A stretch of 64,000 bases of DNA from Chitinophaga sp. MM2321 (GCF_964033635.1 NZ_OZ035533.1:4526001-4590000); one strand, 5' to 3'. Positions 28,801 to 37,257 are shown, counted from the stretch's first letter. Made by a program: numbers and translations. The notes: a model not told the origin generated them from the sequence alone.

Positions 28801-29279
28801 TTATGGTTATAACCCACATGGCTGATCCCCAGCGCACCATTGGCAGTGACCAGCAGATTGAACATGCCTTTTTCATCTGTTATCACCCCTGTTTCTGCGC
28901 CCTGTTCATGTACCGTAGCACCTACTACAGGTTGTTCCTCTTCATTCACTACTGTTCCCGAAACAGACTGCATAACGGACCTGGAGCCTACTGCTGCTAT
29001 TACGATTAACTTATTATCGAGGATCCTGTAAGCGAGAGAATCGCCCAGGAGCATATCAAGTGCATGGGGAAGAGATACTTTACGAGCCCGCAGTGTTACC
29101 GGGCCTGTAGGCAACAAGCGGGGATTATACAGGAATTTGCAACCGCTTTTTTCTTCCATAGCTGTCAGGATCTTCTCCATACTGGTGTTGGTATAGGAAA
29201 AGGTAAATTTTTGCTGCGCCCGTGCATACGTGTTCCCTAACACAGCTATCAGCATGCATAACACTACTCGAAACATCAT
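25890..29279 (-). CDS. SusC-family TonB-dependent transporter with STN signalling domain (1129 aa)
   Basis: Signal peptide MMFRVVLCMLIAVLGNTYARAQ. An STN (secretin/TonB N-terminal) domain lies about 22-95 (ILTAMEEKSGCKFLYNPRLL), a carboxypeptidase-regulatory-like domain about 105-180 (VSGTVVNEEEQPVVGATV), the plug about 185-310 (MVTALGIQKEARSIGYAVQEV, PLIVVDGVPVNSDS, IVVLKGAAAAALYGQAGAMG), and the barrel to MRSIGINLNIKF. The STN domain is what contacts FecR in cell-surface signalling, and the FecR gene lies 16 bases upstream, so the transporter should regulate its own synthesis. The ligand is unknown. Confidence 0.95.
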   Translation of the reverse strand: MMFRVVLCMLIAVLGNTYARAQQKFTFSYTNTSMEKILTAMEEKSGCKFLYNPRLLPTGPVTLRARKVSLPHALDMLLGDSLAYRILDNKLIVIAAVGSRSVMQSVSGTVVNEEEQPVVGATVHEQGAETGVITDEKGMFNLLVTANGALGISHVGYNHKTILIEGKQQLHIVLEEQYKELQEVMVTALGIQKEARSIGYAVQEVKVSGTEMVKAREPNAYSALYGKVAGLAVQNSRYLYNNPQLYLRGKVPLIVVDGVPVNSDSWDLNIDDVESIVVLKGAAAAALYGQAGAMGAVQIISKRGSNNKRGFEVEINSTTELQKGAIAIPHAQYNYGPGDYFKYAFVDGKGGGIFDYDYNIWGPRLEGQLITQWNSPRDANGNLVPLPWEVKNKDNLGDFLQTGMLATNNIAVSGRNEQGDFRLSVTQLNQRGTLPNTRLGITTMQMSGGYKLGKKARVDAQFTYNKQYAPNYPSIAYGPESPIYGLLIWSGSNFDINDPELKNYWYPGMEGLQQRWVEYTRYNNPWFNANEYKKAFYKDVLTGYASLSYNLNKYLDVQVKSAFNIYFTNQNTNYPVSGLYYGVDFYKNGAYAESSNRYSQQNNSVLLNFHRQLPAGFAMKLSMGGNIQTIRFQSSDAHTSGGLLIPGVYTLQNSAKQIDNATSYRAVKQVASVFGYADFSYKNVLFLDITGRADRNSSMPIDHNTYFYPQASMSAVISDMVSLPKPISFLKLSASVAKVGEGISSTALNRDYSLVPTYDKGNTWLGNRSVNYAIDNVLYNKDIRPEFHTAFETGMDIRFFNQRLGLSAQAYRSVDGPQIFSLSISNASGFGYRKVNGLVTERRGLELNLAGALVKTKTFTWDMVMNWSSNITYLKEVYDTMDSYQRVKIGERFDQIYINPFERNPTTGAMLYHSNGTPIVNDQVYKFWGYADPDWMLGTTQTIAYKDISLTLEFDGSFGGKIFNYLNYKMWQSGTNPASDNEYRYQDWLHRDDPGYKGTRVGVGDIVTSGEVKYDQQGKIISDTRTFAPNTMPVLEENWANSYETADERKYRSKTYFKLRGITLTYRFPEKLLRRVKEVHAASVSLVTRNVMYFAQLKEIDLDHWAYNSESELEEPSMRSIGINLNIKF

Positions 29280-29295
29280 AATGGTCTACAGTTGG

Positions 29296-30336
29296 TTAGT
29301 TCTGTGTCTGCCTCTTTATATAAATATCAGATCCTGATTGAGAGAAGGAAAAGGGAGTGGCAATCTGTAATGCCTTTAATGCCTCCGCAATATTTTCCTT
29401 TTCAAATACGCCATTAAATAACTCATTGCCTAAAGTGGAGTCCTGTAAATGAATATCTACATTATACCATCGTTCCATCTCCCTGGCCAGTAGCCGGAAG
29501 GGTTTATTCTTAAAGATCAGTTGGTTGTTTATCCAGGCTGTTTCATCGCAAAAATTATCGCCTTTTTTCAGGTTTATCGGGACTATCTGTAAACTATCAG
29601 GAGAGCCTTTGCTCCATGCCAGCAGCTTTTGTCCGGGAGTGACCTCCACTTTTCGTTCCCCGCCATGCATGGTTACGGCTACTTTGCCGTTCAGTACCGC
29701 CGTCTCTGAATGATCATCTTCCGGATATGCTTTTACATTAAAAACGGTTCCCAGCACAAGGATATCGATATGTCCGGTATGTACAATAAAGGGATGGCTT
29801 TCGTGTTGCACCACATCAAAATAGGCTTCCCCTTCCAGGAATACTTCCCGGTTGCCATGGGCAAAGCCATCGCCATAGGTAAGCTGACTGCTGCTATTCA
29901 TCCATACGGTGGTGCCATCCGGCAGTTGTATGCTGGATCTGGCGCCTTTGCGCATAACGATCTTATTCTTCTCCTGACTGATATGTGTATCTACCAGTGG
30001 CCGGGTACGGAACAAAAAGGCCGCACTCACCACTACCAGGATCAGCACCGCTGCGGCCATTGCCCGTATGGGGATACGGCGCACCTTTTTTTCGCTGATA
30101 ACCACCGGTGTCTCTTCTTCCGGTGCGTTCATAGCCGCTTCCAGGTTTGCCCAGCCACTTTCCGCCCACTGCCGGGTATCGGTAGTAGTACTGGGTTGTG
30201 TTGAATCCACTACCTCCATCACAAACGCGGTATCAGGATGCTCCTTCATCCACTGCTGCAATTCTTCCAGCTCGGTTTCTGTAGCTTCACCCGACATGCG
30301 TCTTGCCAATAATAAGCTGATTCTGTCTTCCTTCAT
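29296..30336 (-). CDS. FecR-family anti-sigma factor
   Basis: 346 residues. A cytoplasmic sigma-binding part spans 1-85 (ISLLLARRMSGEATETELEEL), a single membrane helix about 91-109 (RAMAAAVLILVVVSAAFLF), a periplasmic FecR domain about 125-240 (GARSSIQLPDGTTVWMNSSS, EGEAYFDVVQHESHPF, VLGTVFNVKAY), and a C-terminal DUF4974-like part (LIFKNKPFRLLAREMERWYNV) that should meet the STN domain of SusC. It follows the sigma gene by 62 bases; that gap contains the ECF-like motif at 30365-30393. Confidence 0.95.
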   Translation of the reverse strand: MKEDRISLLLARRMSGEATETELEELQQWMKEHPDTAFVMEVVDSTQPSTTTDTRQWAESGWANLEAAMNAPEEETPVVISEKKVRRIPIRAMAAAVLILVVVSAAFLFRTRPLVDTHISQEKNKIVMRKGARSSIQLPDGTTVWMNSSSQLTYGDGFAHGNREVFLEGEAYFDVVQHESHPFIVHTGHIDILVLGTVFNVKAYPEDDHSETAVLNGKVAVTMHGGERKVEVTPGQKLLAWSKGSPDSLQIVPINLKKGDNFCDETAWINNQLIFKNKPFRLLAREMERWYNVDIHLQDSTLGNELFNGVFEKENIAEALKALQIATPFSFSQSGSDIYIKRQTQN

Positions 30337-30364
30337 TAAATTAAAAATACTATAATTACCACTA

Positions 30365-30393
30365 GGACACTCTTTTGTTCAGATACCCCCAAA
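30365..30393 (-). promoter_or_regulatory. ECF-type promoter-like motif between sigma and FecR genes
   Basis: Minus-strand TTTGGGGGTAT, 12 bases, GTGTCC. A transcript starting just after the GTGTCC block would have a leader of about 20 bases before the FecR ATG at 30336. This would let the sigma factor drive fecR-susC-susD without its own gene. The same motif with the same spacing occurs at 21792-21820. The assignment to a particular sigma factor is inference. Confidence 0.5.
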
Positions 30394-30398
30394 TGGCG

Positions 30399-30971
30399 CT
30401 ATAATTTTGAGTATTCATTCACCAGCTGCTCATCACCGGTAACCAGGTAAATCTCTGCACTGATCTTCCGGATAGCGATTGTCATCTGGTTTTCAACCGT
30501 TTTAACCGACAGGTGCAGGATTTCTGCTACCTCCCGGTATTTAAGCCCATCTTCCTTGATCATCTTAAAAATGACCCTGCATTTAGGCGGAAGACTATTG
30601 ACAGCAGTCTCTATCCTTTTCCGTAGCTCCGCTGTGATAAGCAGTTGCTCCGGATCGGTGGTAAATTCCAGCGAAACCTCAGAGATAGTATCAATATCCA
30701 CATGCTGCCACTCCTTATTTCTGCTGAAATAACTGGAGATGCCGTTCTTTACACCTACATACAGATAAACGCGGGGGTTTGCTATTTCATGAAGCCGTTG
30801 ACGCGAACGCCAAAGATTCATAAATACGTCGTTCACCACCTCTTCTGCAATAAATTTGCTTTTAATGTATACAAAGGCGAAGTTGAGCAGTTGCGGAGCC
30901 TGGGATAAATAAAACTCACGGAATGCAGCCTGATCACTATCGTATTGAATACGGCGCAACAAATCCTCCAT
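30399..30971 (-). CDS. RNA polymerase ECF sigma factor (FecI-like)
   Basis: 190 residues. Region 2 is around 20-65 (YIKSKFIAEEVVNDVFMNLWRS), region 4 around 125-180 (LPPKCRVIFKMIKEDGLKYREVAEILHLSVKTVENQ), a helix-turn-helix for the -35 element. It is held by the FecR encoded next to it and released when the SusC protein binds its ligand. Divergent from the pirin gene; in the 168-base gap I found only an imperfect -7 element (TATATTGT) for this gene. Confidence 0.95.
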   Translation of the reverse strand: MEDLLRRIQYDSDQAAFREFYLSQAPQLLNFAFVYIKSKFIAEEVVNDVFMNLWRSRQRLHEIANPRVYLYVGVKNGISSYFSRNKEWQHVDIDTISEVSLEFTTDPEQLLITAELRKRIETAVNSLPPKCRVIFKMIKEDGLKYREVAEILHLSVKTVENQMTIAIRKISAEIYLVTGDEQLVNEYSKL

Positions 30972-31139
30972 AGCAATTTATAGATTCTGGTATGCACAAT
31001 ATAAGAAAGGCGATAACAACTTTTTATATTTTTTTTAACAGCATACTTTCTCCCCAACAAAGCGGGTGTTTAAGGTATCCAGCCGGAGATAGGGCATGGG
31101 GGTTTTGAACAATTTCAACCTTGCGCTGTTCCTTAAAAT

Positions 31140-31853
31140 ATGAAAACACAACACTTCCCTGCAAGTGAGAGAGGACTCAAAGACATCGGCTGGCTGAAAA
31201 GTAATTTCTCCTTCAGCTTCAGCGATTATTACAACCCGATGCGCAGCGCCTTCGGTACACTGATCGCCTTTAATGACGATTATGTTCAGGCTGGCAAAGG
31301 ATTTGGTATCCATCCTCATGTAAATATGGAAATTATATCAGTACTGCTGGCTGGTAAAATGAACCACAAGGATACTTTAGGCTACAGTACAAAAATTGAA
31401 GCCGGTGCCGTACAGATCATGAGTGCCGGCGAAGGATTAAGACATGAAGAATATAATATCGGTGAGGGAGATGTCAACTTCCTCCAGATCTGGATTGCAC
31501 CCAAACTGCAAAATATCAGTCCCCGTTATCAACAGCGCAGCTTCCCCCGTGAGAAAAGAAAAAACAAGCTCGTAACCATCGTATCCAGCGAAGAAGGCCC
31601 CGAACATTGCTGGATCAATCAGAACAGCAAATTATCCCTGGGATATTACGAACAACCGGGTTCTATTCAATACAACCTGCACCCGGTCAACAAATGCCTG
31701 TTTATCTTCCTCATCGCCGGTTCCTTAAAAACACATAACCAGGTATTACAGGAGCGGGATGCCATCGGTATCTGGGAGGCCAGTGAAATAAGTTTGCAGT
31801 ATGGCGAAAACACGGAATTCCTCGTAATTGAAACCCCGGTGAACCAAAAATAA
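31140..31853 (+). CDS. Pirin-family bicupin protein (YhaK-like)
   Basis: 237 residues. The N-terminal cupin contains the pirin metal-ligand set: H58 and H60 in GFGIHPHVNMEI, then H102 and E104 in GEGLRHEEYNI. NFLQIWIAPKLQNISPRYQQ marks the link to the second, shorter cupin. Pirins are cytoplasmic iron-binding proteins, some with quercetin dioxygenase activity; the actual role here is not known. The gene stands alone, 68 bases ahead of the kinase gene. Confidence 0.92.
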   Translation: MKTQHFPASERGLKDIGWLKSNFSFSFSDYYNPMRSAFGTLIAFNDDYVQAGKGFGIHPHVNMEIISVLLAGKMNHKDTLGYSTKIEAGAVQIMSAGEGLRHEEYNIGEGDVNFLQIWIAPKLQNISPRYQQRSFPREKRKNKLVTIVSSEEGPEHCWINQNSKLSLGYYEQPGSIQYNLHPVNKCLFIFLIAGSLKTHNQVLQERDAIGIWEASEISLQYGENTEFLVIETPVNQK

Positions 31854-31921
31854 AATGCTTAAATTTAGTATCATCAAAATACAGGACCATCCATAGTATC
31901 CAACACCATACAGATTTTGAA

Positions 31922-33475
31922 GTGCTTTTCAACCATACCCCAATGGGAATACTGCTGGCAGAAAGCGCAGGCAGTAGTATCCTGATGGCCAACTCCTTCC
32001 TGCTCAACCAGTTTGGCTATACCAGCGAAGAGGTAACCGGAAAATGCGTAACATGGCTGATTCCCTTACTCCGGCATATCACAGATACTGCGGCCATGGA
32101 ATACTATGGCATCCGGAAAAATGGTACCAGGTTTCCCGTATCCGTTAGCCTCAAATCCGATGAAGGATCTGTGATCATATTTGTGACAGACATCTCCGAT
32201 CAACATATCGCAAAAGAAACATTACGGGCCCTCGAAACAGCCATTGAAAAAAAAGAAGTCCCTGTAACGCTGTCGCTCCCCGAAGCTGCTGCTGAACTAA
32301 CGCAGAACATAAAGGATCTCCGGATCAAAAATGATGTTCTCCGCCAGCTAAACAAAACACTGAACAATATATGGTTGAATATAAATACCCCCCTCACCTT
32401 CATCAGACCTGACGGGCTCCTGATGGGAATTAATCCCGCAGGGGAAAAAATTCTGGGTTATGACAAAGCAGATTTACTGGAAAAACAGTCTGTCCTTATC
32501 TTTCATGATCCGGAAGAGATAGCCCTTCGGGCAGATGAATTTTCCCAACAATTACAGGAAGTCGTTGAACCCGGCATAAACACGCTTACCATCAAGGCGC
32601 AAAAGAGCCTGCTGAACGAGTCTGAATGGGTGTATATCCGGAAAGACGGCAGCCGCCTGCCGGTATCTATCTCTGTTTCCCCCATCTACCGGGAAGGCAA
32701 CATTGATAGCTATATAATTATTGCTATAGACATTACTGACCGGAAAAAGGCCGAAGAGGAAATACTAAAAACCCTGGAAAATGAACGGGAACTCAATATG
32801 TTGAAGTCGCGGTTTATTGCGCTCACCTCCCACGAATTCCGCACGCCACTCAGTACCATCCTGTCTTCTAATTATCTGCTTTCAAAATATCAAACAACAG
32901 CAGATCAGCCTAAACGGGATAAACATATCCTGCGCATCGCCCGCACCGTAACGATGCTGAGAGAAACCCTGAACGTTTTCCTGTCTGTGGAAAAAATAGA
33001 GGAAAAGAAAATACATGTACGCAACAGCACCGAAGAAACGCACAAATTCGTTGCTGTAATCGTCCGGGAACTGGAGGGACTGAGAAGAGGATCACAACAG
33101 CTGCGGTATTCACACGACGGTTTACCGGATGCTTACCTGGATCACAACCTCCTCAAACATATTTTAATGAACCTCATTTCAAATGCTATTAAATTTTCTC
33201 CGGAAACAGGTATTATCCGTATTCACACCATATCACATCCGGAGAAATTTATCCTCTCTGTAAAAGATGAAGGTATTGGTATTGCGGAAGAAGACCGGCA
33301 ACATCTTTTTGAAAGATTTTTCCGGGGCAGCAATGCAGAGGCTATCCAGGGCACCGGCCTGGGACTCCACATTGTAGCCAAATATGCCGAACTGATGAAA
33401 GGCGATGTTATTTGCAACAGCGAAAAGGATAAAGGCACAGAATTTATCGTCACTATTCCATCCCCTCAAAATTAA
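31922..33475 (+). CDS. Cytoplasmic PAS-PAS sensor histidine kinase
   Basis: 517 residues from a GTG start. The frame stays open upstream (SIQHHTDFEV reads like the true PAS beginning) but contains no ATG, GTG or TTG before a stop, so GTG 31922 is the best choice. The first PAS spans about 1-95 and the second about 150-275 (GINPAGEKILGYDKADLL, with VYIRKDGSRLPVSIS). HisKA has H304 in ALTSHEFRTPLSTIL; HATPase follows with DEGIGIAEEDRQ and GTGLGLHIVAKY. There is no membrane helix, so it senses something inside the cell. It is coupled to the response regulator 5 bases downstream. Redox or a diffusible ligand is a guess. Confidence 0.93.
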   Translation: MLFNHTPMGILLAESAGSSILMANSFLLNQFGYTSEEVTGKCVTWLIPLLRHITDTAAMEYYGIRKNGTRFPVSVSLKSDEGSVIIFVTDISDQHIAKETLRALETAIEKKEVPVTLSLPEAAAELTQNIKDLRIKNDVLRQLNKTLNNIWLNINTPLTFIRPDGLLMGINPAGEKILGYDKADLLEKQSVLIFHDPEEIALRADEFSQQLQEVVEPGINTLTIKAQKSLLNESEWVYIRKDGSRLPVSISVSPIYREGNIDSYIIIAIDITDRKKAEEEILKTLENERELNMLKSRFIALTSHEFRTPLSTILSSNYLLSKYQTTADQPKRDKHILRIARTVTMLRETLNVFLSVEKIEEKKIHVRNSTEETHKFVAVIVRELEGLRRGSQQLRYSHDGLPDAYLDHNLLKHILMNLISNAIKFSPETGIIRIHTISHPEKFILSVKDEGIGIAEEDRQHLFERFFRGSNAEAIQGTGLGLHIVAKYAELMKGDVICNSEKDKGTEFIVTIPSPQN

Positions 33476-33480
33476 AGCCC

Positions 33481-34533
33481 TTGGAAAAGATACTGTTAAT
33501 AGAAGATAATGAAGACATTCTCGATAACCTGTCCGAAATCCTCGAACTGGCCGATTACGAAGTGCTGACAGCGGTGAATGGTATTGAAGGCGTGACAATG
33601 GCGCTGGAACACCACCCCGACCTCATCATATGCGATATTATGATGCCTGCACTGGATGGCTTTGGCGTATTGCATATGTTGCATAAAAACCAGACCCTCC
33701 GTCCTATTCCATTCATCTTCCTCACGGCTAAAGCAGAACGCACGGATATACGAAAAGGAATGGAAATGGGCGCCGATGATTACATCACAAAACCTTTTGA
33801 AGGAACAGAACTACTAAAGGCCATTGAAAGCCGCCTGAAAAGATGTGCTGAAATAAAACAAACCATGACCGGTGGGCTGAACGGATTGCATGCACTACTG
33901 GCGGTTACTACCGGCAAGGATTTGCTGTCATCCCTGAAAGAAGACCGCAACACCAATCACTACAAAAAGAAACAACAGGTATACACAGCCGGCAACCGCC
34001 CCGAATGCCTGTATTATATCCTGCAGGGAAAAGTAAAAACCTATCACCGGAATGATGAAGGGAAAGAACTGATTACGGGGTTGTATAATGAAGGCGATTT
34101 TCTCGGCTACACAGCCCTCCTGGAAAGCAGCTCCTACAAAGAAAGTGCGGAGGCGATGGAAGAAACTTCGCTCGCAGCGATCCCGCACGAAGACTTTCAG
34201 CAACTGGTCAACAACAACCCTGAAGTGTTGCATAAATTTGTACAATTGCTCGCAAAAAATATTACGGAAAAAGAACAGCAGCTGATAGGACTTGCTTATA
34301 ATTCACTGCGCAAAAAAGTAGCGGCAGCGTTGCTTACGCTTGACAAAAAATACAATAGCAGCGGGAATAAAAATTTCTCTATAGATATCAGCCGCGAAAA
34401 CCTGGCGGCAATAGCTGGTGTGGCAAAAGAATCGCTGATCCGCACCCTGGGCGACTTCCGTGACGAAGAACTGATAGGGCTGAAAGAAGGACAGATTATA
34501 TTGAAGGGACGGGAAAAACTGGATATGCATTAA
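33481..34533 (+). CDS. Response regulator fused to a Crp/Fnr-type cyclic-nucleotide-binding and HTH module
   Basis: 350 residues from a TTG start 5 bases after the kinase stop. The receiver domain spans 1-120, with acidic pocket E8-D9, phospho-acceptor D52 (IICDIMMPALDG) and K104 (YITKPFEG). A cNMP-binding-like jelly roll lies about 150-255 (NRPECLYYILQGKVKTYHRN, GDFLGYTALLE), then a Crp-type winged helix-turn-helix about 270-345 (FSIDISRENLAAIAGVAKESLIRTLGDF). There are no Fnr-type cysteine clusters. The output is DNA binding, perhaps combining phosphorylation with a small-molecule signal. Confidence 0.93.
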   Translation: MEKILLIEDNEDILDNLSEILELADYEVLTAVNGIEGVTMALEHHPDLIICDIMMPALDGFGVLHMLHKNQTLRPIPFIFLTAKAERTDIRKGMEMGADDYITKPFEGTELLKAIESRLKRCAEIKQTMTGGLNGLHALLAVTTGKDLLSSLKEDRNTNHYKKKQQVYTAGNRPECLYYILQGKVKTYHRNDEGKELITGLYNEGDFLGYTALLESSSYKESAEAMEETSLAAIPHEDFQQLVNNNPEVLHKFVQLLAKNITEKEQQLIGLAYNSLRKKVAAALLTLDKKYNSSGNKNFSIDISRENLAAIAGVAKESLIRTLGDFRDEELIGLKEGQIILKGREKLDMH

Positions 34534-34547
34534 TACCGGAATACAGA

Positions 34548-34928
34548 TTACCAGGCCATAATAAACCGGGCAAACGCATCTTTCATCTGGTTAAAGTCCA
34601 GCACCATTTTCTGTACATCACTATCCAGCACCGTATATTGATGTGGTGATTCGGGTAGCGGTTGCGGCAGAATATCCAGGAAGTCCAGTTGCTCCAGCAC
34701 TTCATGCCGTAACAGTACCAGGGCTTCTTCCTTCTCCAGCATCCTCGTTTGAAATTCTTCTGCTTGCACCAGGAATGCAGGATCATCCACATCACGCAGA
34801 GCTTCCGCCAACCTGTTCAACAGCAGTCCGTTTTCCTTCCTTAACCCTTCCAGTGTTTTGATCCATGACCTGCACAGCTGTTGATCATCCAGGTACGTTC
34901 TCTTCCTGTTTTCCGGATTCTCCATCAT
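34548..34928 (-). CDS. Unknown protein, 126 aa, likely coiled coil
   Basis: Not recognised. MMENPENRKRTYLDDQQLCRSW is polar with no signal peptide, then long charged helices (WIKTLEGLRKENGLLLNRLAEAL, EFQTRMLEKEEALVLLRHEVLEQLDFL) suggest a cytoplasmic helical or coiled-coil protein. It starts 8 bases after the 229-residue unknown gene, so the two are probably one transcript. It is convergent with the response regulator gene, 14 bases apart. An alternative start at 34925 removes one residue. Confidence 0.75.
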   Translation of the reverse strand: MMENPENRKRTYLDDQQLCRSWIKTLEGLRKENGLLLNRLAEALRDVDDPAFLVQAEEFQTRMLEKEEALVLLRHEVLEQLDFLDILPQPLPESPHQYTVLDSDVQKMVLDFNQMKDAFARFIMAW

Positions 34929-34936
34929 AATACATA

Positions 34937-35626
34937 CTAGTTATAATAAATCTGTCGCCCATTCAATAGCTGCTGTCCTTTCCAGTGTTGCAAAAGCCCC
35001 ACCAGGTGCTCCTGTGTCAATGTCAGTTCCTTGATAGCAGCTATCAGTTTGTCCATGATTCCATCCACACAAATATCAGTATAAATACTATCATCTAACA
35101 TACATATTTGTATATATTTGACAGTTTTATTACTCTCCTTAATTAACCCTTTCAAGAGCTTCTGCACATTATGGTGATGGTCTGCATTGAAATAAACGGT
35201 TACCCGTTCATCCATATTGCGATTGAGTGCCATCCTTACTTCCACTTCCAGGTTGGCCAGTACTACCGACTGAAAAGTATTCAGCTCACCATAGAAGTGT
35301 ATGATCCGTTCGTTAAACTCCGGTAATATAATCAGGCCATGGTGTTTGTCCTCCCGGCTCACCACATACAGGCTTTCCAGCTGCTTCATCACTTTTTCCA
35401 CCTGGGGGTGCGCCATCTTCTGTATAGTGCGGGCCACTTCACCGGCATAATAACTACTGAAGTCAAATATATCCCGCTGTACATCCAGCAAAATTTTTAT
35501 ACCTGATTTATTGTTGTACTGCTTATAGATGGCATTACCATACCGCCGCAATTGTTTAAATGGATAAAAGAGAAACCCTTCGCAAAATTTCCGTTGTAGA
35601 GAGGAAGAAAAAATACCGGCAAACAT
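34937..35626 (-). CDS. Unknown protein, 229 aa
   Basis: Not recognised. Starts MFAGIFSSSLQRKFCEGFLFYPFKQL with no clear signal peptide or membrane helix. There is an alternation of strands and helices (KTVKYIQICMLDDSIYTDICVDGIMDKLIAAI), and a HHH at VYFNADHHHNVQKLL. First gene of a two-gene unit with the 126-residue gene. A near-perfect Bacteroidota promoter (35671-35701) lies 45 bases upstream, which supports it being a real, independently transcribed gene. Confidence 0.75.
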   Translation of the reverse strand: MFAGIFSSSLQRKFCEGFLFYPFKQLRRYGNAIYKQYNNKSGIKILLDVQRDIFDFSSYYAGEVARTIQKMAHPQVEKVMKQLESLYVVSREDKHHGLIILPEFNERIIHFYGELNTFQSVVLANLEVEVRMALNRNMDERVTVYFNADHHHNVQKLLKGLIKESNKTVKYIQICMLDDSIYTDICVDGIMDKLIAAIKELTLTQEHLVGLLQHWKGQQLLNGRQIYYN

Positions 35627-35670
35627 ATCAAAAACATATTATTAATAAGTATAAATCATTTCCGTCACTA

Positions 35671-35701
35671 CAAAAGTAGCACTGCTCTTTTTCCTGAACA
35701 A
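35671..35701 (-). promoter_or_regulatory. Bacteroidota primary-sigma promoter for the unknown two-gene unit
   Basis: On the minus strand TTG (35701-35699), 20 bases, then TACTTTTG (35678-35671), an exact match to the TTG...TAnnTTTG consensus known for Bacteroidota vegetative promoters. Transcription should start near 35664, leaving a leader of about 38 bases before the ATG at 35626. Confidence 0.7.
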
Positions 35702-35757
35702 TGACGATGATCAGGATGGGAGATGATACTCGTCAACGGGATGATTGATATCTGTAA

Positions 35758-37257
35758 TTATGGCAACATTACCGGCGGATGATAATCCCGGCAACGGAAT
35801 ACCAGGAACTTGCGTACTACGCGACCATGCTGTTTTACCACAATTGGTGGCAAAGGTTCCACAGTATCGAAGAAAGGCCGGACTTGTTTTACAAAGGCTT
35901 CTTCATCGATATCGTCATTTACATCTGTCAGAGAATTGATAAAGATCGCATTCCTGCCTTTGAGCGCCTGTACATCCGTGCCTATATAATCAAACTGCAA
36001 AGCATTCTCCCCGATGATATTCCGCGAATACACCATCTCTCCCAGGTAAAAATTCAGCATGGCGCTCGTCTTATAATCATCGGCGGCAAAAATAAAATCA
36101 TCCGGATATTCGGCACGTAATGCTTTGACGCCTGTTCCCAATCCACTCCAGCCGATCATCGTATCGTCAGAGTGAATAGGCACCGGATAAAAAATAATCT
36201 CCACTGCCAGCGCCAGGTGAATCACCAGAGAAACAATCCATTGCCAGCGGATGTATTTCATCCCTAACCAGGTACTTACCCAGATGATCCCGGTTATATA
36301 AGCCGGCATCATCCAGTTGAGCTTTACCCAATACACAGGTGACAACAGCAGAAAGCCCAGGAATACCGGTAAAAAAAAGCTCAACAGAAATAATTTATCC
36401 GCCGGGATCTGCATGATCCGCCAGCCATATTTACGCGCTGCTTTATAGAGATAATAAAACAATGCCACTAACAATACCGGCATCAGGATAGCCGCCTGGT
36501 GCCCTAAAACACCGAAGAAGTCCAACGGATGCAGCTCCGCACCACTCACCCTGCCGGATGACTGAAAACGGAAAGACGCAAACTGGTTATCCGCATTCCA
36601 GATCACGACCGGCGAAATTGTCAGGAAGAAAAACACGACGCTCAACCCGAACCACGGCGACAACAAATATTTCCGGTGTGTACCGGACAACAATAAAAAC
36701 AGTACCGTACCAACCGGTAAAAAGATACCCGTGTACTTGCTGTCGAATGCCAGCCCCATGGCTATACCTGTCCATATCCACGCGGCTTTACTACCTTCAA
36801 ATACCGCCTTGTACAAAGCAATCAGCGATAAGCTCCAGAACAACAGCAACGGCACATCCGGTGTGGATACCAAGGACAATAACGTCACCATCAGCGTGGA
36901 ATACAGCAATAGCAAAGCATTCCAGGCGCGGCGCCTGGAAAGGAAATACCCGGACAGCCGGTAAAAAGCAAAAACAGTACACAGCGTTACCAGTGTATCC
37001 GCCATTTTAATGACGAAGGCATGCCTGCCGAATAGATCCGTAAATGCACGCAGGATCCACGCTATAGCCGGTGGATGATCAAAATAAGAAAGTGCAAAGT
37101 GTTGCCCGTAAAAATAATAATAGGCATCCTGTGGCATCAACCCCATTATGCCTATAAATGAAAATCTCAATACGGCGATGATGCAAATGGCCGCAAGCAG
37201 CTGCTTATTTGCGGTGATATATCCAATAAAGCTAACCCCCCGGGCAGTTTTCCCCAT
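35758..37257 (-). CDS. GT39/PMT-like membrane glycosyltransferase
   Basis: 499 residues, about ten or more membrane helices. The N-terminal loop after the first helix has MPQDAYYYFYGQHFALSYFDHPPAIAW, with the acidic residue and DHPP typical of the GT-C, ArnT/PMT_2 family that moves sugars from polyprenyl phosphate donors on the outer face of the inner membrane. A soluble C-terminal domain begins near 400 (FIFAADDYKTSAML). The acceptor could be lipid A, a glycolipid or protein; the sequence does not say. It stands alone, divergent from the P-type ATPase gene. Confidence 0.9.
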   Translation of the reverse strand: MGKTARGVSFIGYITANKQLLAAICIIAVLRFSFIGIMGLMPQDAYYYFYGQHFALSYFDHPPAIAWILRAFTDLFGRHAFVIKMADTLVTLCTVFAFYRLSGYFLSRRRAWNALLLLYSTLMVTLLSLVSTPDVPLLLFWSLSLIALYKAVFEGSKAAWIWTGIAMGLAFDSKYTGIFLPVGTVLFLLLSGTHRKYLLSPWFGLSVVFFFLTISPVVIWNADNQFASFRFQSSGRVSGAELHPLDFFGVLGHQAAILMPVLLVALFYYLYKAARKYGWRIMQIPADKLFLLSFFLPVFLGFLLLSPVYWVKLNWMMPAYITGIIWVSTWLGMKYIRWQWIVSLVIHLALAVEIIFYPVPIHSDDTMIGWSGLGTGVKALRAEYPDDFIFAADDYKTSAMLNFYLGEMVYSRNIIGENALQFDYIGTDVQALKGRNAIFINSLTDVNDDIDEEAFVKQVRPFFDTVEPLPPIVVKQHGRVVRKFLVFRCRDYHPPVMLP

